From contig NZ_CP197471.1 of assembly GCF_052180215.1 (NCBI RefSeq), positions 4,426,001 to 4,490,000 of the forward strand: a DNA stretch of 64,000 nucleotides. The letters run 5' to 3'. The notes under the pieces were generated by a model that worked only from the letters and a program-made list of their open reading frames with translations, was not told the DNA's origin and ran no database searches. The stretch's first letter is position 1; every line of letters starts with the position of its first letter. This DNA comes from Pseudoneobacillus sp052180215. GTDB lineage: Bacteria > Bacillota > Bacilli > Bacillales > Cytobacillaceae. Of this stretch, positions 1-9,392 are shown in pieces. A program made the translations under genes and the position numbers.

Positions 1-786
1 AACTAGCTTAGTCGGGTTTTTTGGATCTGTATCATAAAGCTGAAATGTTTCACCTACGGTAATGCCTGTACTTTCTAGGGTTTGGGTGACAGACATTCTG
101 GCTAGCTCTTTCATATTGTTATCCAAGCTTAAATGAGCTAAATAGATACTTTTTGTCTGATTACCGATTACTTCACTCATCGCAAGAGCGGCATCTTCGT
201 TCGATACATGACCCACATCACTTAAAATTCTTCGTTTAATATTCCATGGATAGCGACCCATCCTTAACATTTGTACATCATGGTTGCTTTCAAAAACATA
301 GGCATTTGCATTCTCAATCGTTTTCTTCATCCGTTCACTCACGTAACCAGTGTCCGTAATCAGCACGATCTTTTTTCCACCATGATGAAAGACATAAAAC
401 ATTGGCTCTACTGCATCATGAGAAACACCAAATGATTCCACATCAACAGACCCAAAGCTTTGAACGGTTTCCATTTTAAAAATAAATTTCTGATCAAGTG
501 CAACTTCTCCAATTAAAGGATCCATTGCTTTCCATGTTTTTTCGTTCGCATAAACAGGAATCTGGTATTTTCTCGCAAGAACACCAATTCCTTTTATATG
601 ATCACTATGTTCATGAGTCACAAAAATAGCAGATAAATCATCTATTTTTCGGTCAATCTGCTTAAAAAGACCTTCCATTTGTTTCCCGCTTAAGCCTGCA
701 TCTATCAGAAATGATTGTTCTTCTGCTTCCACATAAATCGCATTCCCCGTACTTCCGCTAGCAAGAACACTCATCTTCAAAGACAT
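1..786 (-). CDS. walJ: WalJ (YycJ) metallo-beta-lactamase-fold hydrolase, 3' end cut by window
   Basis: The reading frame starts at an ATG at 786 and stays open to the first base of the window, about 262 codons. B. subtilis YycJ is about 264 residues, so only the last few codons are missing. The N-terminus (MSLKMSVLASGSTGNA) and the HEHSDH metal-binding motif near residue 60 identify a cytoplasmic beta-lactamase-fold nuclease or hydrolase. It is the last gene of the walRKHIJ operon, five bases after walI. Family members are linked to DNA repair and to coordination of cell-wall synthesis with division; the exact substrate is not settled. Identity is firm; the C-terminus cannot be seen. Confidence 0.93.
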   Translation of the reverse strand, partial: MSLKMSVLASGSTGNAIYVEAEEQSFLIDAGLSGKQMEGLFKQIDRKIDDLSAIFVTHEHSDHIKGIGVLARKYQIPVYANEKTWKAMDPLIGEVALDQKFIFKMETVQSFGSVDVESFGVSHDAVEPMFYVFHHGGKKIVLITDTGYVSERMKKTIENANAYVFESNHDVQMLRMGRYPWNIKRRILSDVGHVSNEDAALAMSEVIGNQTKSIYLAHLSLDNNMKELARMSVTQTLESTGITVGETFQLYDTDPKNPTKLV

Positions 787-791
787 ATTTT

Positions 792-1586
792 TCACTCCAC
801 TTTTATTTTTTCATCATTGTTAAATTGAATGATTTGTCCTTCAAAAGCATTAACATATAAATGGTCTTTATCTTCTACAACAATATGCCAAGTTGGGGTT
901 AAAACTTGAGAAGCAGCCAACTGAACAAGTGTTGAGTATCCAAGCTCTACCTTTGTAATTCTACTCTTAGGCTTTAACAGACCCTTTTGATAAAGAGTTT
1001 CGATGGCCTTAATCGGTGGCAATATTTCTTCTTTTTCTGTGAGATTATCAATTTCATCTAAGTACGTTTGCTCATATGACATGATTTGAAGCTTATCATT
1101 TAAAAATAGAGTAACCTTACCATTGATATTTTCATAGAACATTTTATTATCGAACTTTTGATAAAAGGTGATGGTTTTTGATTCCTCATCCATTTCCCAA
1201 AAGCCGTACTGCTCACCAAAAAGAATAGAAGTTTTGATAAAGTTTTGTGCTTCGGCAGCATCAAAATTAGGATTTAATGAAATGGGATTTTCCAATACAC
1301 TATGAATCATCGTTTTATCTATCACTGTAATGGATTGACCCTTCAAATTTTGTATTTCCTCATCCACAAATTCTTTTGGTTTTGCTGTTAAATACATATC
1401 ATTTATGTTCGTTTTCGGCAGTTCCCCAAAAGTAATTTCGTTTGTCTTTAAATTGTCTTCTAACGATACCTCAGATATCAAATCATATTTATTTGCATCG
1501 CGTATTAACAAGAACTGATACATTAAATAAAGGTCGAGGATAAGGAACGAGATAATGAATATGGTTTTTATTTTACTCCAATCCAT
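792..1586 (-). CDS. walI: WalI (YycI), two-component regulatory accessory protein
   Basis: A 264-residue protein with one N-terminal membrane segment (about residues 7-26) and an extracytoplasmic YycH/YycI-type domain. In B. subtilis, YycI and YycH form a membrane complex with the WalK sensor kinase and restrain its activity through the transmembrane helices. The gene overlaps the end of walH by 14 bases, so the two are translationally coupled, and it lies directly upstream of walJ. Sequence conservation in this family is low, so position and architecture carry much of the assignment. Confidence 0.93.
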   Translation of the reverse strand: MDWSKIKTIFIISFLILDLYLMYQFLLIRDANKYDLISEVSLEDNLKTNEITFGELPKTNINDMYLTAKPKEFVDEEIQNLKGQSITVIDKTMIHSVLENPISLNPNFDAAEAQNFIKTSILFGEQYGFWEMDEESKTITFYQKFDNKMFYENINGKVTLFLNDKLQIMSYEQTYLDEIDNLTEKEEILPPIKAIETLYQKGLLKPKSRITKVELGYSTLVQLAASQVLTPTWHIVVEDKDHLYVNAFEGQIIQFNNDEKIKVE

Positions 1587-2895
1587 TACGCTCCCCCTTC
1601 ACAGCATCCAAACGTATTTGTCCCCATTTGTCATTATACCGGTAAAACCAAGATGGTTCTAGAACAATAAGCTTGGGTTCTTTTGGATCTTTTTCCATGT
1701 GGTATCCTAGTCTTAAATCCGTTAACGACTCTGGTTTAAATCCTTTTTGTTTTTCTAGAAATTCGATTATTTTTTTCCCTGAGGGGGTAGTGATTTCCGA
1801 CATCTCCGAACGTAAAGGTAAATCTAATGAAAAATTTGGTCTTAAATATTTATTAATTTCGTTTCGGCCCCAGACCTCAATAATCTCTGACATTCCACTT
1901 TCATTGAACACTGGATACCCGTCTGAACTATATAAACGAAACGTTACTTTTTGATTGAGTAAATCCAGGCCTACATAACGATAGGGATCTGTCCACCCTG
2001 CATGTTCATTGATAAATTCAATTCCTCTTTGTAAAATTTCAATGGAATTTCCTACAAATTCACTTTCCTCGATTGGATTTACATAAAAAAGCAGATTTGA
2101 ATTTTTATAAATGTTCATCTTACTAGATCCATTTGTAAATTCTTCACCCTCTGGAATAGGTGATTTTTGAACGAAGCTTGGGTCAGTAAAGAGAGCTTCC
2201 TTAAATTTATCGGAATCTAGAAAATCAGGGAAATACTTGTACTGTATCATGTTCGTATCATTTTCAGGAATAAATAAGGCTTTTTCCTTTGATGGCTGAT
2301 ATAGAAAATAGGATGGATAACGATACGCAACCTTATAAAAACTACGATTAAAATTAGTTAAATTCGTACTGCTAACATGACTAATAAAAACAATTTTTTT
2401 CTCGTAGTCTACAAAATAAATGGTACCAGTCTCTTTTTGAATATTATCCATATCAATGACAATTCGGTCAAAACTGAATCTTGGTAACGATTTATTTTCA
2501 AAATCTAAAACATTTTTATAAATATCAATAGGGACCTTCTCGGGAAATATGATTTCTACATTACCGTTACCATGGATCGTTTGTGTAAAATCTTCCACCT
2601 TATTGGTATAGTTTTTCAGATCATAGATATTCCAATCACTCATCTCGTGAATCATTTTATCAATTTCAACGGTATTGATCGTTCCATAATGTGAATTTTG
2701 ATAATGAAATATCACCTTATCCGGTTTTACCACTTTCTTTATATCTCTTTTCTCCCCTATGGCCACTTCTTGGACATATTTTGTATTTTCCATTAGCTCA
2801 TAATTAGGTTGATAGGTCCAAAGATTCCAAGTGAGAAAAAAACTACTTAATACAAGGAACGTTAATATTGTCGATTTAATATTTTCATACGTCAT
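1573..2895 (-). CDS. walH: WalH (YycH), negative modulator of WalK
   Basis: About 440 residues with a single N-terminal transmembrane helix (about residues 8-24, ILTFLVLSSFFLTW) followed by a large extracytoplasmic YycH domain. I place the start at the ATG at 2895 rather than the TTG at 2901, because this ATG overlaps the walK stop in the classic ATGA arrangement and has GAGG about ten bases upstream. Together with WalI it forms the transmembrane complex that tunes the essential WalK kinase. Third gene of the walRKHIJ operon. Confidence 0.94.
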   Translation of the reverse strand: MTYENIKSTILTFLVLSSFFLTWNLWTYQPNYELMENTKYVQEVAIGEKRDIKKVVKPDKVIFHYQNSHYGTINTVEIDKMIHEMSDWNIYDLKNYTNKVEDFTQTIHGNGNVEIIFPEKVPIDIYKNVLDFENKSLPRFSFDRIVIDMDNIQKETGTIYFVDYEKKIVFISHVSSTNLTNFNRSFYKVAYRYPSYFLYQPSKEKALFIPENDTNMIQYKYFPDFLDSDKFKEALFTDPSFVQKSPIPEGEEFTNGSSKMNIYKNSNLLFYVNPIEESEFVGNSIEILQRGIEFINEHAGWTDPYRYVGLDLLNQKVTFRLYSSDGYPVFNESGMSEIIEVWGRNEINKYLRPNFSLDLPLRSEMSEITTPSGKKIIEFLEKQKGFKPESLTDLRLGYHMEKDPKEPKLIVLEPSWFYRYNDKWGQIRLDAVKGERNGLE

Positions 2896-4718
2896 GACCA
2901 ATCATCCTCTTCGGAGCGTTCGTATGGGAGAGTGAAAGAAATCGTTGTTCCTCTTCCTTCCTCACTTAACGCCCATATATCCCCACCATGTGCATTCACC
3001 ATTTCCTTGGCAATAGCTAGTCCTAAACCAGTACCTCCAAGTTTTCTCGTTCTAGCTTTATCCACACGATAAAATCGATCAAAAATATTCTCAAGGTTTT
3101 CTTTTGGAATACCCATTCCCTTATCGGAGATACTAACCACAATTTCATCCGTTTTTTCTTCTAAAGAGAAGGTAACTTGTCCACCTTCAGGTGAGTACTT
3201 TAATGCATTTGAAATAATATTATCTAAGACTTGAGTCATTTTATCTTCATCAATATCTACAAAAACAGGGTATTCTGGTAAATTCCGTTCAAAGACAACG
3301 TTTTGTTCCTTCGTTAGTTCAAAACGGTCAATAATCCGATGAAAATATGGAATAAAATTAACCCATTCCTTTGAAAGACGATAATCTTTACTATCCATTT
3401 TTGATAGCTGTAATAGATCTGTTACTAAACGAATCATTCGCTCTGTTTCGGTTTGAGTGACTTCCAGGAATTTCGGTGCAATTTCATCGTCCTGCCAAGC
3501 TCCGTCCGCTAATGCCTCTAAATAACTTCTCATCGTCGTTAAAGGCGTTCGTAGCTCATGAGATACATTCGCTACGAATTCTCTTCGTTCCATATCGATT
3601 TTTTCCTGCTCCGTAATATCATGTAAGACCGTAATTAGTCCATTCACAAATCCTGTTTCTTTTTGAATGACAGAAAAATTTGCTCTCAGGATATAATGTT
3701 TATGTTTCGTACTATAATCAAGAATAACTGAATCCTGTTCTTCCAATAAATCCTCAAAGGAATAATCTTCTTCAAGGCCTAACAAAGAAACAATGGATTG
3801 AGAAAGAACTGTTTCACGTGAAACAGAAAGCATTTTGGCAGCAGGTTCATTGATTAGAATGACACGCCCTTTTCGATCTGTCGCTATCACACCATCTGTC
3901 ATATAAGAAAGGACAGACGAAAGCTTCCTTCTCTCTCCTTCGGTCGTAGCTTGAGCCTCTTGCAGCTTCTTTGTTAAATTGTTAAAAGTGATCGCCAGTT
4001 GCCCAATTTCATCGTATCCATACACTTTAACCTTCCTGGAAAAATTCCCTTTTGCCATGGCTAGGGCTTGTTTTTTCATATCAGAAATAGGTCTTGTAAT
4101 CGTTTGGGCCAATAAAACCCCTAAAATGGCTGTAATGACTAAGGCAATTGCGGTTCCAGTAGCCAAAATATTATTAATGGTTTTCATTTGGGTAAAAACA
4201 TTTTCAATTTTTGCTACCAAATAGATCGAACCTATAACTTCACGATTTGATTTGATCGGTCTAGCTAAGACCCATGTTCGATATCCTCTTTTAGGATCAA
4301 TAAGGATTTCACTTTCCTCTGCTTCTAATGCAATAGAACGTTTAACAATCAACTCTGTTGTTCTTTGACCGACAATTCCTTGATTATCTGAATCCGAAGT
4401 GCCTATAATCTTTAGTGTCCTACCATCAATAACACGTATTTCAGAAATATCGACAGCCCGATAATCTCTTAATATTTTTTTGATCGCATCTTCTTTTGAT
4501 AAATCCTCTTTTCCCCGTTCCTTTACCAATTCCTCTTCAATATCGTAGGCTAATAAATCCACTCTTTCATTAAAGGAATGAATGGTATTGGTTAGAAGCG
4601 TGTCTTCTAATTGCCTTACAAAATAGACTCCAATTATTTGCATAGCAATTAAAATCAGTAGTACATAAATTAAAACAAACTTTAAATGAATAGATCGAAA
4701 AAAACCTACTTTTTTCAT
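2892..4718 (-). CDS. walK: WalK (YycG), essential cell-wall sensor histidine kinase
   Basis: 608 residues with the full WalK layout: transmembrane helix about 13-32, extracellular sensor domain to about 180, second helix about 184-205, HAMP about 205-257, PAS about 265-370, HisKA with phosphoacceptor His387 (NVSHELRTP), and a HATPase domain with the GTGLGLAI G-box near the C-terminus. It autophosphorylates and passes phosphate to WalR, controlling autolysin and peptidoglycan genes. It starts nine bases after walR. Codons for residues 298-303 carry a perfect parS site (3810-3825). Confidence 0.97.
   Translation of the reverse strand: MKKVGFFRSIHLKFVLIYVLLILIAMQIIGVYFVRQLEDTLLTNTIHSFNERVDLLAYDIEEELVKERGKEDLSKEDAIKKILRDYRAVDISEIRVIDGRTLKIIGTSDSDNQGIVGQRTTELIVKRSIALEAEESEILIDPKRGYRTWVLARPIKSNREVIGSIYLVAKIENVFTQMKTINNILATGTAIALVITAILGVLLAQTITRPISDMKKQALAMAKGNFSRKVKVYGYDEIGQLAITFNNLTKKLQEAQATTEGERRKLSSVLSYMTDGVIATDRKGRVILINEPAAKMLSVSRETVLSQSIVSLLGLEEDYSFEDLLEEQDSVILDYSTKHKHYILRANFSVIQKETGFVNGLITVLHDITEQEKIDMERREFVANVSHELRTPLTTMRSYLEALADGAWQDDEIAPKFLEVTQTETERMIRLVTDLLQLSKMDSKDYRLSKEWVNFIPYFHRIIDRFELTKEQNVVFERNLPEYPVFVDIDEDKMTQVLDNIISNALKYSPEGGQVTFSLEEKTDEIVVSISDKGMGIPKENLENIFDRFYRVDKARTRKLGGTGLGLAIAKEMVNAHGGDIWALSEEGRGTTISFTLPYERSEEDDWS
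3810..3825. promoter_or_regulatory. parS site, perfect palindrome, inside walK
   Basis: TGTTTCACGTGAAACA matches the 16-bp Bacillus parS consensus at every base. It is a loading site for the ParB (Spo0J) CTPase clamp, which spreads and recruits SMC condensin for origin segregation. It lies about 37.7 kb left of dnaA, inside the coding sequence. Confidence 0.93.
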
Positions 4719-4727
4719 TTAAAAATC

Positions 4728-5435
4728 TTACTCCTGTTCAGGATTCCGCAGATAGTAACCTACTCCTCTACGTGTCACAATCCAAGTTGGATGGCTTGGA
4801 CTATCTTCAATTTTCTCACGAAGTCTTCTTACTGTTACATCGACAGTCCTTACATCTCCATAATAATCATAGCCCCAAACAGTCTGTAGCAAGTGCTCCC
4901 TTGTCATCACTTGGCCTATATGCTTGGCAAGATAATGAAGAAGCTCAAATTCGCGGTGTGTTAATTCAATCATTTCACCACGTTTAGACACAACATAGGC
5001 ATCAGGGTGTATGGTTAAAGAGCCAATAGAAATTTCATTGGTTTCCTCTTCTAAATCAGCTGCAGTAGCCACTTGCTGATGACGGCGAAGATTTGCTTTT
5101 ACCCTAGCAATTAATTCTCTTGTACTAAATGGTTTAGTGACATAATCATCTGCACCTAATTCAAGGCCCAAAACTTTATCGATTTCAGAGTCCTTTGCCG
5201 TCAGCATGATAATGGGAATCTCATATTTTTTCCTTACTTCCCGACATACCTCCATACCATCACGTTGTGGAAGCATAATATCTAACAGAATTAAGTCCGG
5301 TTGTATTTCTTCAACTTTTCTAAGTGCCTCGTTACCGTCATAAGCACAAATGACGTCATAACCCTCTTTTTTTAGGTTAAATTGTAATATATCTGCAATG
5401 GGTTTCTCATCGTCTACAACTAGAATCTTTTTCAC
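4728..5435 (-). CDS. walR: WalR (YycF), essential OmpR-family response regulator
   Basis: 235 residues. The receiver domain occupies about 1-120 with the acidic pocket Asp8/Asp9, phosphoacceptor Asp52 (LLDIMLP) and a conserved Lys near 101. An OmpR/PhoB winged-helix domain follows at about 135-232 (ELTHREFELL, TVDVTVRRLREK). It activates autolysin genes and represses autolysin inhibitors in response to WalK. It is the first gene of the wal operon; the upstream M23 peptidase gene is separated from it by a strong terminator. Confidence 0.97.
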   Translation of the reverse strand: MKKILVVDDEKPIADILQFNLKKEGYDVICAYDGNEALRKVEEIQPDLILLDIMLPQRDGMEVCREVRKKYEIPIIMLTAKDSEIDKVLGLELGADDYVTKPFSTRELIARVKANLRRHQQVATAADLEEETNEISIGSLTIHPDAYVVSKRGEMIELTHREFELLHYLAKHIGQVMTREHLLQTVWGYDYYGDVRTVDVTVRRLREKIEDSPSHPTWIVTRRGVGYYLRNPEQE

Positions 5436-5540
5436 GTATGTTCTCCCCTTATAATAAAATTGATTATCACTTCATTGTAATAAAACACATACTTATCATT
5501 ACTTTACCATTTCTCTAAATTGAATTCATCTAGTAGCAAT

Positions 5541-5571
5541 AAAAAGAGTCTCTAGAAGGGTCTAGAGACTC
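5541..5571 (-). terminator. Rho-independent terminator after the M23 peptidase gene
   Basis: On the minus strand a perfect 11-bp stem (GAGTCTCTAGA paired with TCTAGAGACTC) around a 4-base loop is followed by five Ts. It isolates the peptidase gene from walR. Confidence 0.9.
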
Positions 5572-5583
5572 ATATATTTTATT

Positions 5584-7038
5584 TTATCTTATATAATTTA
5601 ACGGATTCACTAATGCGCCATTCTTATATACTTCGAAATGCAAGTGAGTACCAGTCGAATCACCCGTTGAGCCCATTACTCCAATTTGAGAGCCCTTTGG
5701 AACCGTCTGACCAACATTTACCCCAATAGAAGATAAATGAGCGTAAACGGTACGGTAACCGTTTTGATGGTCAACGATAATTTTGTTACCGTAACCGCCA
5801 TCCCATCCTGCAAAAACGACTACACCGTTATCCGCGGCTTTAATAGTACGGTTGCTCGGTCTAGCAATATCAATTCCTTTATGCATCTTACTCCAGCGGT
5901 ATCCCATATTACTGGAAATATAACCGCCTACCGTTGGCCAAACGAAGCTGCCATCTCCACGGGAAGGTATCACTTTTGTTCCCTTCATTACGATATAAGC
6001 AACTGGCTCACTTAGAACCTTTTCTTGGATTGCCTGTTTTTTCACCGTATGACCGCTTTGTTGAGAGATTCTATAGGTTACAGCGCGTAAACCTGTTTGG
6101 CCTTCCTGCTTAACCTTCGTATCCCCTTTGAACATGTTATCATTTTCTTCCACTTTTTTTGGATAAGGGATTTCTTCCTTCAAAAATACTTCCTTATCAA
6201 CCATTACTCTTACTAGTGGTTCTGGAACCATTACGTTAAGTTCTTGGCCAATTTTTATCATCGAATCCTCAGTCATGCCTGGATTTAAATCCAATAACTG
6301 CTTTAGCTTTAATTGATGGTCACTGGCAATCGATCCTAACACATCTCCATCTTGCACTATGTATTTCTTCTCTTCTAAAGTGCCTTTTTGAATGTATTTC
6401 AACGCTTCTGCTACAGTAAATATTTTATTTGGGGAAACTTTTTCTTTTTGTATTGAAACATTTTCAGAAAAATAAACGTCTAATATACGAGTCTCATTTT
6501 CCTTCAATGCTGGTAAAGAAGTACTTGGAACCTTCTTTCTTAATTCAAGCTCCTGCAATTGTTCCTCTGTTACATACTTTAACTTTAGGCCGTCAATAAC
6601 TTCTTGGGCCATTTGTTCATTTTCGAGATAAACAGAAGCATCCCCAAAGGTTACTGCCGCAGAATCAACTTTAGGCTTTAATTCATCCTGTAAAGTATCT
6701 TTCACCAATTCATTATCGGCATTAGATCTGAATACTTGTTCTGGTATATAGGACAATTGTGACTCTAGAGATAGGTCATATTCTTTATACATTTCTTTAA
6801 ATTGCTCTGATTTTTCTTCTACAACTTCTTTTACTACATCTTTATCAGATATAGTTCCAATGTATTCATTATTTAAATAAACGTAGTATACAGTTGTTAG
6901 GCCTTCACTTGCTAATGGATTGTTAGCCATACATAAGGCAAAAGAAGAGGCAACTAACGACGTAAACGCCACCTTTTTTATACTAGGTAAGCTTGCTTTT
7001 GTTAGACACCTGGGTAAATTTTTTAGATTCTTAAACAT
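5584..7038 (-). CDS. M23 peptidase with LysM and G5 domains
   Basis: 484 residues. An N-terminal hydrophobic stretch (about 25-45) looks like a signal peptide or anchor. Then come a helical region, a LysM domain (about 223-268; IVQDGDVLGSIA to GQELNV), a G5 domain (about 270-345) and a C-terminal LytM/M23 endopeptidase domain. The zinc ligands are visible as HKGID near residue 390 and HLHFE near 467. It is predicted to be secreted, bind peptidoglycan and cut peptide cross-links. Its position just upstream of walR and the TGTAAC-like repeats in its promoter region suggest it belongs to the WalR regulon; that is inference. Confidence 0.92.
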   Translation of the reverse strand: MFKNLKNLPRCLTKASLPSIKKVAFTSLVASSFALCMANNPLASEGLTTVYYVYLNNEYIGTISDKDVVKEVVEEKSEQFKEMYKEYDLSLESQLSYIPEQVFRSNADNELVKDTLQDELKPKVDSAAVTFGDASVYLENEQMAQEVIDGLKLKYVTEEQLQELELRKKVPSTSLPALKENETRILDVYFSENVSIQKEKVSPNKIFTVAEALKYIQKGTLEEKKYIVQDGDVLGSIASDHQLKLKQLLDLNPGMTEDSMIKIGQELNVMVPEPLVRVMVDKEVFLKEEIPYPKKVEENDNMFKGDTKVKQEGQTGLRAVTYRISQQSGHTVKKQAIQEKVLSEPVAYIVMKGTKVIPSRGDGSFVWPTVGGYISSNMGYRWSKMHKGIDIARPSNRTIKAADNGVVVFAGWDGGYGNKIIVDHQNGYRTVYAHLSSIGVNVGQTVPKGSQIGVMGSTGDSTGTHLHFEVYKNGALVNPLNYIR

Positions 7039-7176
7039 TATTACGATCCTCCTAAACTACGAAACCTTTTATTTTCTCGTAATCTAGTGCTATATAACTA
7101 TATGTGAATATTTCTGCAATTTAGCACTTCTTAACTTTAACATAAAAATAGGAAAAAAGTTTACTAGTCTTTATAA

Positions 7177-7212
7177 TGTAACAAAATTGTATAAATACTG
7201 ACATTTTGTAAC
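7177..7212. promoter_or_regulatory. Candidate WalR-binding repeats upstream of the M23 gene
   Basis: TGTAAC-N5-TGTATA at 7177-7193 is one base from the WalR consensus TGTWAH-N5-TGTWAH, and a third TGTAAC lies at 7207-7212. They sit 140-175 bases upstream of the peptidase start in AT-rich DNA. The function is inferred from motif and context. Confidence 0.4.
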
Positions 7213-7430
7213 TAATATTGGTAGTGAATTGGTAATAGGAAAAATTTGTTTTTGAACTTTCAGATAGTTATTTTATACCATAATAGCTTGATTGTTGACT
7301 AGCTATAAGGAATTACTTTTTTCATTATGGAATAGGACAAGTTTCAGAGTCAAACAAATTAGGCTTGTCCTTATATTACATTTACATTACAAATATGACA
7401 GATTGTACGATTTTATATAAAAAAATAGAA

Positions 7431-7465
7431 AAAGAGGCTGATTCATGGAGAATCAACCTCTTTTT
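7431..7465 (-). terminator. Terminator of the tRNA cluster
   Basis: GAGG-C-TGATTC pairs with GAATCA-A-CCTC, flanked by A- and T-rich runs on both sides, just past the tRNA-Phe gene. It could work in both directions. The DNA between the M23 gene start (7038) and this hairpin holds AT-rich promoter sequence and no convincing gene. Confidence 0.8.
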
Positions 7466-7472
7466 CATGGGA

Positions 7473-7545
7473 TGGCTCAGGACGGAATCGAACCGCCGAC
7501 ACAAGGATTTTCAGTCCTTTGCTCTACCGACTGAGCTACTGAGCC
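7473..7545 (-). tRNA. tRNA-Phe (GAA)
   Basis: A 73-nt cloverleaf with a 7-bp acceptor stem (GGCTCAG/CTGAGCC), anticodon loop CTGAAAA giving GAA, T-loop GGTTCGATTCC and discriminator A. CCA is not encoded. Last tRNA of the cluster in the direction of transcription. Confidence 0.97.
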
Positions 7546-7551
7546 ATATAA

Positions 7552-7627
7552 TGGCGGTCCCGACGGGAATCGAACCCGCGATCTCCTGCGTGACAGGCAG
7601 GCATGTTAACCGCTACACCACGGGACC
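7552..7627 (-). tRNA. tRNA-Asp (GTC)
   Basis: A 76-nt cloverleaf with acceptor stem GGTCCCG/CGGGACC, anticodon loop CTGTCAC giving GTC, discriminator G and an encoded CCA. Confidence 0.97.
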
Positions 7628-7715
7628 AGTATAAAAACAAAAAATAAGTTATGTAGTATTGGTAGCCAGCTCGGAAACCGTCCTAGCCAGTCACTCACTG
7701 ACTACCAAATGCCAA

Positions 7716-7787
7716 TGACCCATACGGGATTCGAACCCGTGTTACCGCCGTGAAAGGGCGGTGTCTTAACCGCTTGACCAATGGGCC
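7716..7787 (-). tRNA. tRNA-Glu (TTC)
   Basis: A 72-nt cloverleaf starting GGCCCAT, anticodon loop CTTTCAC giving TTC, discriminator A, CCA not encoded. The roughly 88-base spacer to tRNA-Asp carries an inverted repeat (TTGGTAG 7659-7665 with CTACCAA 7702-7708), perhaps a processing hairpin. Confidence 0.97.
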
Positions 7788-7803
7788 ATATTCTATTGAA
7801 AAG

Positions 7804-7876
7804 TGAGCCATGAAGGACTCGAACCTTCGACCCTCTGATTAAAAGTCAGATGCTCTACCGACTGAGCTAATGGCTC
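7804..7876 (-). tRNA. tRNA-Lys (TTT)
   Basis: A 73-nt cloverleaf with acceptor stem GAGCCAT/ATGGCTC, anticodon loop CTTTTAA giving TTT, discriminator A, CCA not encoded. First tRNA of the Lys-Glu-Asp-Phe cluster. Confidence 0.97.
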
Positions 7877-7992
7877 ATACAAAAAAACTTAACGTCTTAT
7901 GACGACGTTTTTTATACTAACATAATATAATACTAAATTGCAATGTTTTTTTAGAAAAAATATTAAATGTTTTTTTAGGATCTATTTAAAAG

Positions 7993-8027
7993 ATAAAGGA
8001 AGTCGGAGAATATCCCCTCCAACTTCC
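7993..8027 (-). terminator. purA terminator
   Basis: On the minus strand GGAAGTTGGAG pairs with CTCCGACTTCC (one G-T pair) around an 8-base loop, followed by TTTATCTTTT. It lies 19 bases past the purA stop. Confidence 0.85.
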
Positions 8028-8045
8028 CAATAAATCATTTACCTA

Positions 8046-9338
8046 TTAACTTTGTCTCCATGGGCTTCTTACCACATTGGTTTGCAAGCGGTCAGGACCA
8101 ACAGAGAAAATAGACAATGGAATACCTGTTAATTGGCTAATTCGCTCTAAATAATGACGCGCATTTGCAGGTAACTCATCTAATGACTTACAGCCAGTAA
8201 TATCTTCTGTCCAACCAGGGAATTCTTCATAAACTGGTTCACATTGAGATAAAACCTTTAAGCTTGCTGGGAATTCTTCAATGATTTCACCTTGGTAACG
8301 GTAAGCCACACAAATTTTTAAGGTTTCAATACCTGTTAATACATCGATGGAGTTCAGTGATAAGTCTGTAATGCCGCTGACACGGCGAGCATGGCGAACG
8401 ACCACACTGTCAAACCAACCTACGCGGCGTGGTCTTCCTGTCGTTGTACCATATTCTCTACCGACCTCACGAATTTGGTTACCGATTTCATTATTTAGTT
8501 CTGTTGGGAATGGACCATCACCAACACGAGTTGTATATGCCTTAGAAACACCGACAACATGTTTAATCTTCGTTGGGCCAACACCAGAGCCAATTGTTAC
8601 GCCTCCTGCAACAGGATTGGACGATGTAACAAATGGATAAGTACCTTGGTCAATATCTAACATGACACCTTGGGCACCTTCAAACAGCACTCTGCGGCCT
8701 TCATCTAATGCATTATTTAGGACAACGGAAGTATCGCAAACGAGATGTTTAATTTGTTGACCATATCCATAGTATTCATCAAGAATATCTTCTAATTGGA
8801 AACCAGCCGTTTCATAAATACGTTCGAATAAACGGTTTTTCTCCTCTAGATTTCTCATTAATTTTTCTTCAAAAACTTCTTTATCAAGTAAATCGGCAAT
8901 TCGAATCCCTACACGCGCAGCTTTATCCATATAGGCTGGTCCGATTCCCTTTTTGGTTGTTCCTATTTTATTTGCACCTTTGCGTTCTTCTTCTACCTCA
9001 TCCAATTTTAGATGATAAGGTAAAATGACATGAGCACGGTTACTAATTCGTAAATTATCAGTTGTGATTCCTCTTTCATGTAGATACGCTAACTCTTTTA
9101 CAAGAGCTTTAGGATCCACAACCATTCCATTTCCAATAACAGAAATCTTATCTTTATAAAAGATACCAGATGGAATTAAGTGTAGCTTATAGGTTTCACC
9201 ACCAAAACGAATGGTATGGCCTGCATTATTTCCACCTTGATAACGAGCGATTACCTCGGCATTTTCCGAAAGAAAATCTGTAATCTTCCCTTTTCCTTCG
9301 TCTCCCCACTGAGTTCCTACTACTACAACTGATGACAC
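8046..9338 (-). CDS. purA: Adenylosuccinate synthetase PurA
   Basis: 430 residues when started at the GTG at 9338, giving MSSVVVVGTQWGDEGKGK as in B. subtilis. A TTG five codons upstream is in frame, but TTTGGAGGTG lies across that codon and is ideally placed for the GTG. The enzyme joins IMP and aspartate with GTP to make adenylosuccinate, the first step from IMP to AMP. The P-loop-like GDEGKGK motif and the GTTTGRPRRVGW segment are present, and length is normal. It is monocistronic, with its own terminator and a PurBox-type control region upstream. Confidence 0.97.
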   Translation of the reverse strand: MSSVVVVGTQWGDEGKGKITDFLSENAEVIARYQGGNNAGHTIRFGGETYKLHLIPSGIFYKDKISVIGNGMVVDPKALVKELAYLHERGITTDNLRISNRAHVILPYHLKLDEVEEERKGANKIGTTKKGIGPAYMDKAARVGIRIADLLDKEVFEEKLMRNLEEKNRLFERIYETAGFQLEDILDEYYGYGQQIKHLVCDTSVVLNNALDEGRRVLFEGAQGVMLDIDQGTYPFVTSSNPVAGGVTIGSGVGPTKIKHVVGVSKAYTTRVGDGPFPTELNNEIGNQIREVGREYGTTTGRPRRVGWFDSVVVRHARRVSGITDLSLNSIDVLTGIETLKICVAYRYQGEIIEEFPASLKVLSQCEPVYEEFPGWTEDITGCKSLDELPANARHYLERISQLTGIPLSIFSVGPDRLQTNVVRSPWRQS

Positions 9339-9392
9339 GCCCTGCACCTCCAAATGATTGGAAAAGTTATTAATTTCACTAAAACCATACCT

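Noticed and set aside
2537..2552. Noc-binding-site-like sequence in walH (TTCTCGGGAAAT)
   Set aside because: Only 11 of 14 bases of ATTTCCCGGGAAAT and not palindromic; NBS sites are usually scarce near the origin.
7365..7634. 89-codon plus-strand frame across tRNA genes
   Set aside because: It is antisense through tRNA-Phe and tRNA-Asp, the familiar false translation of tRNA genes.
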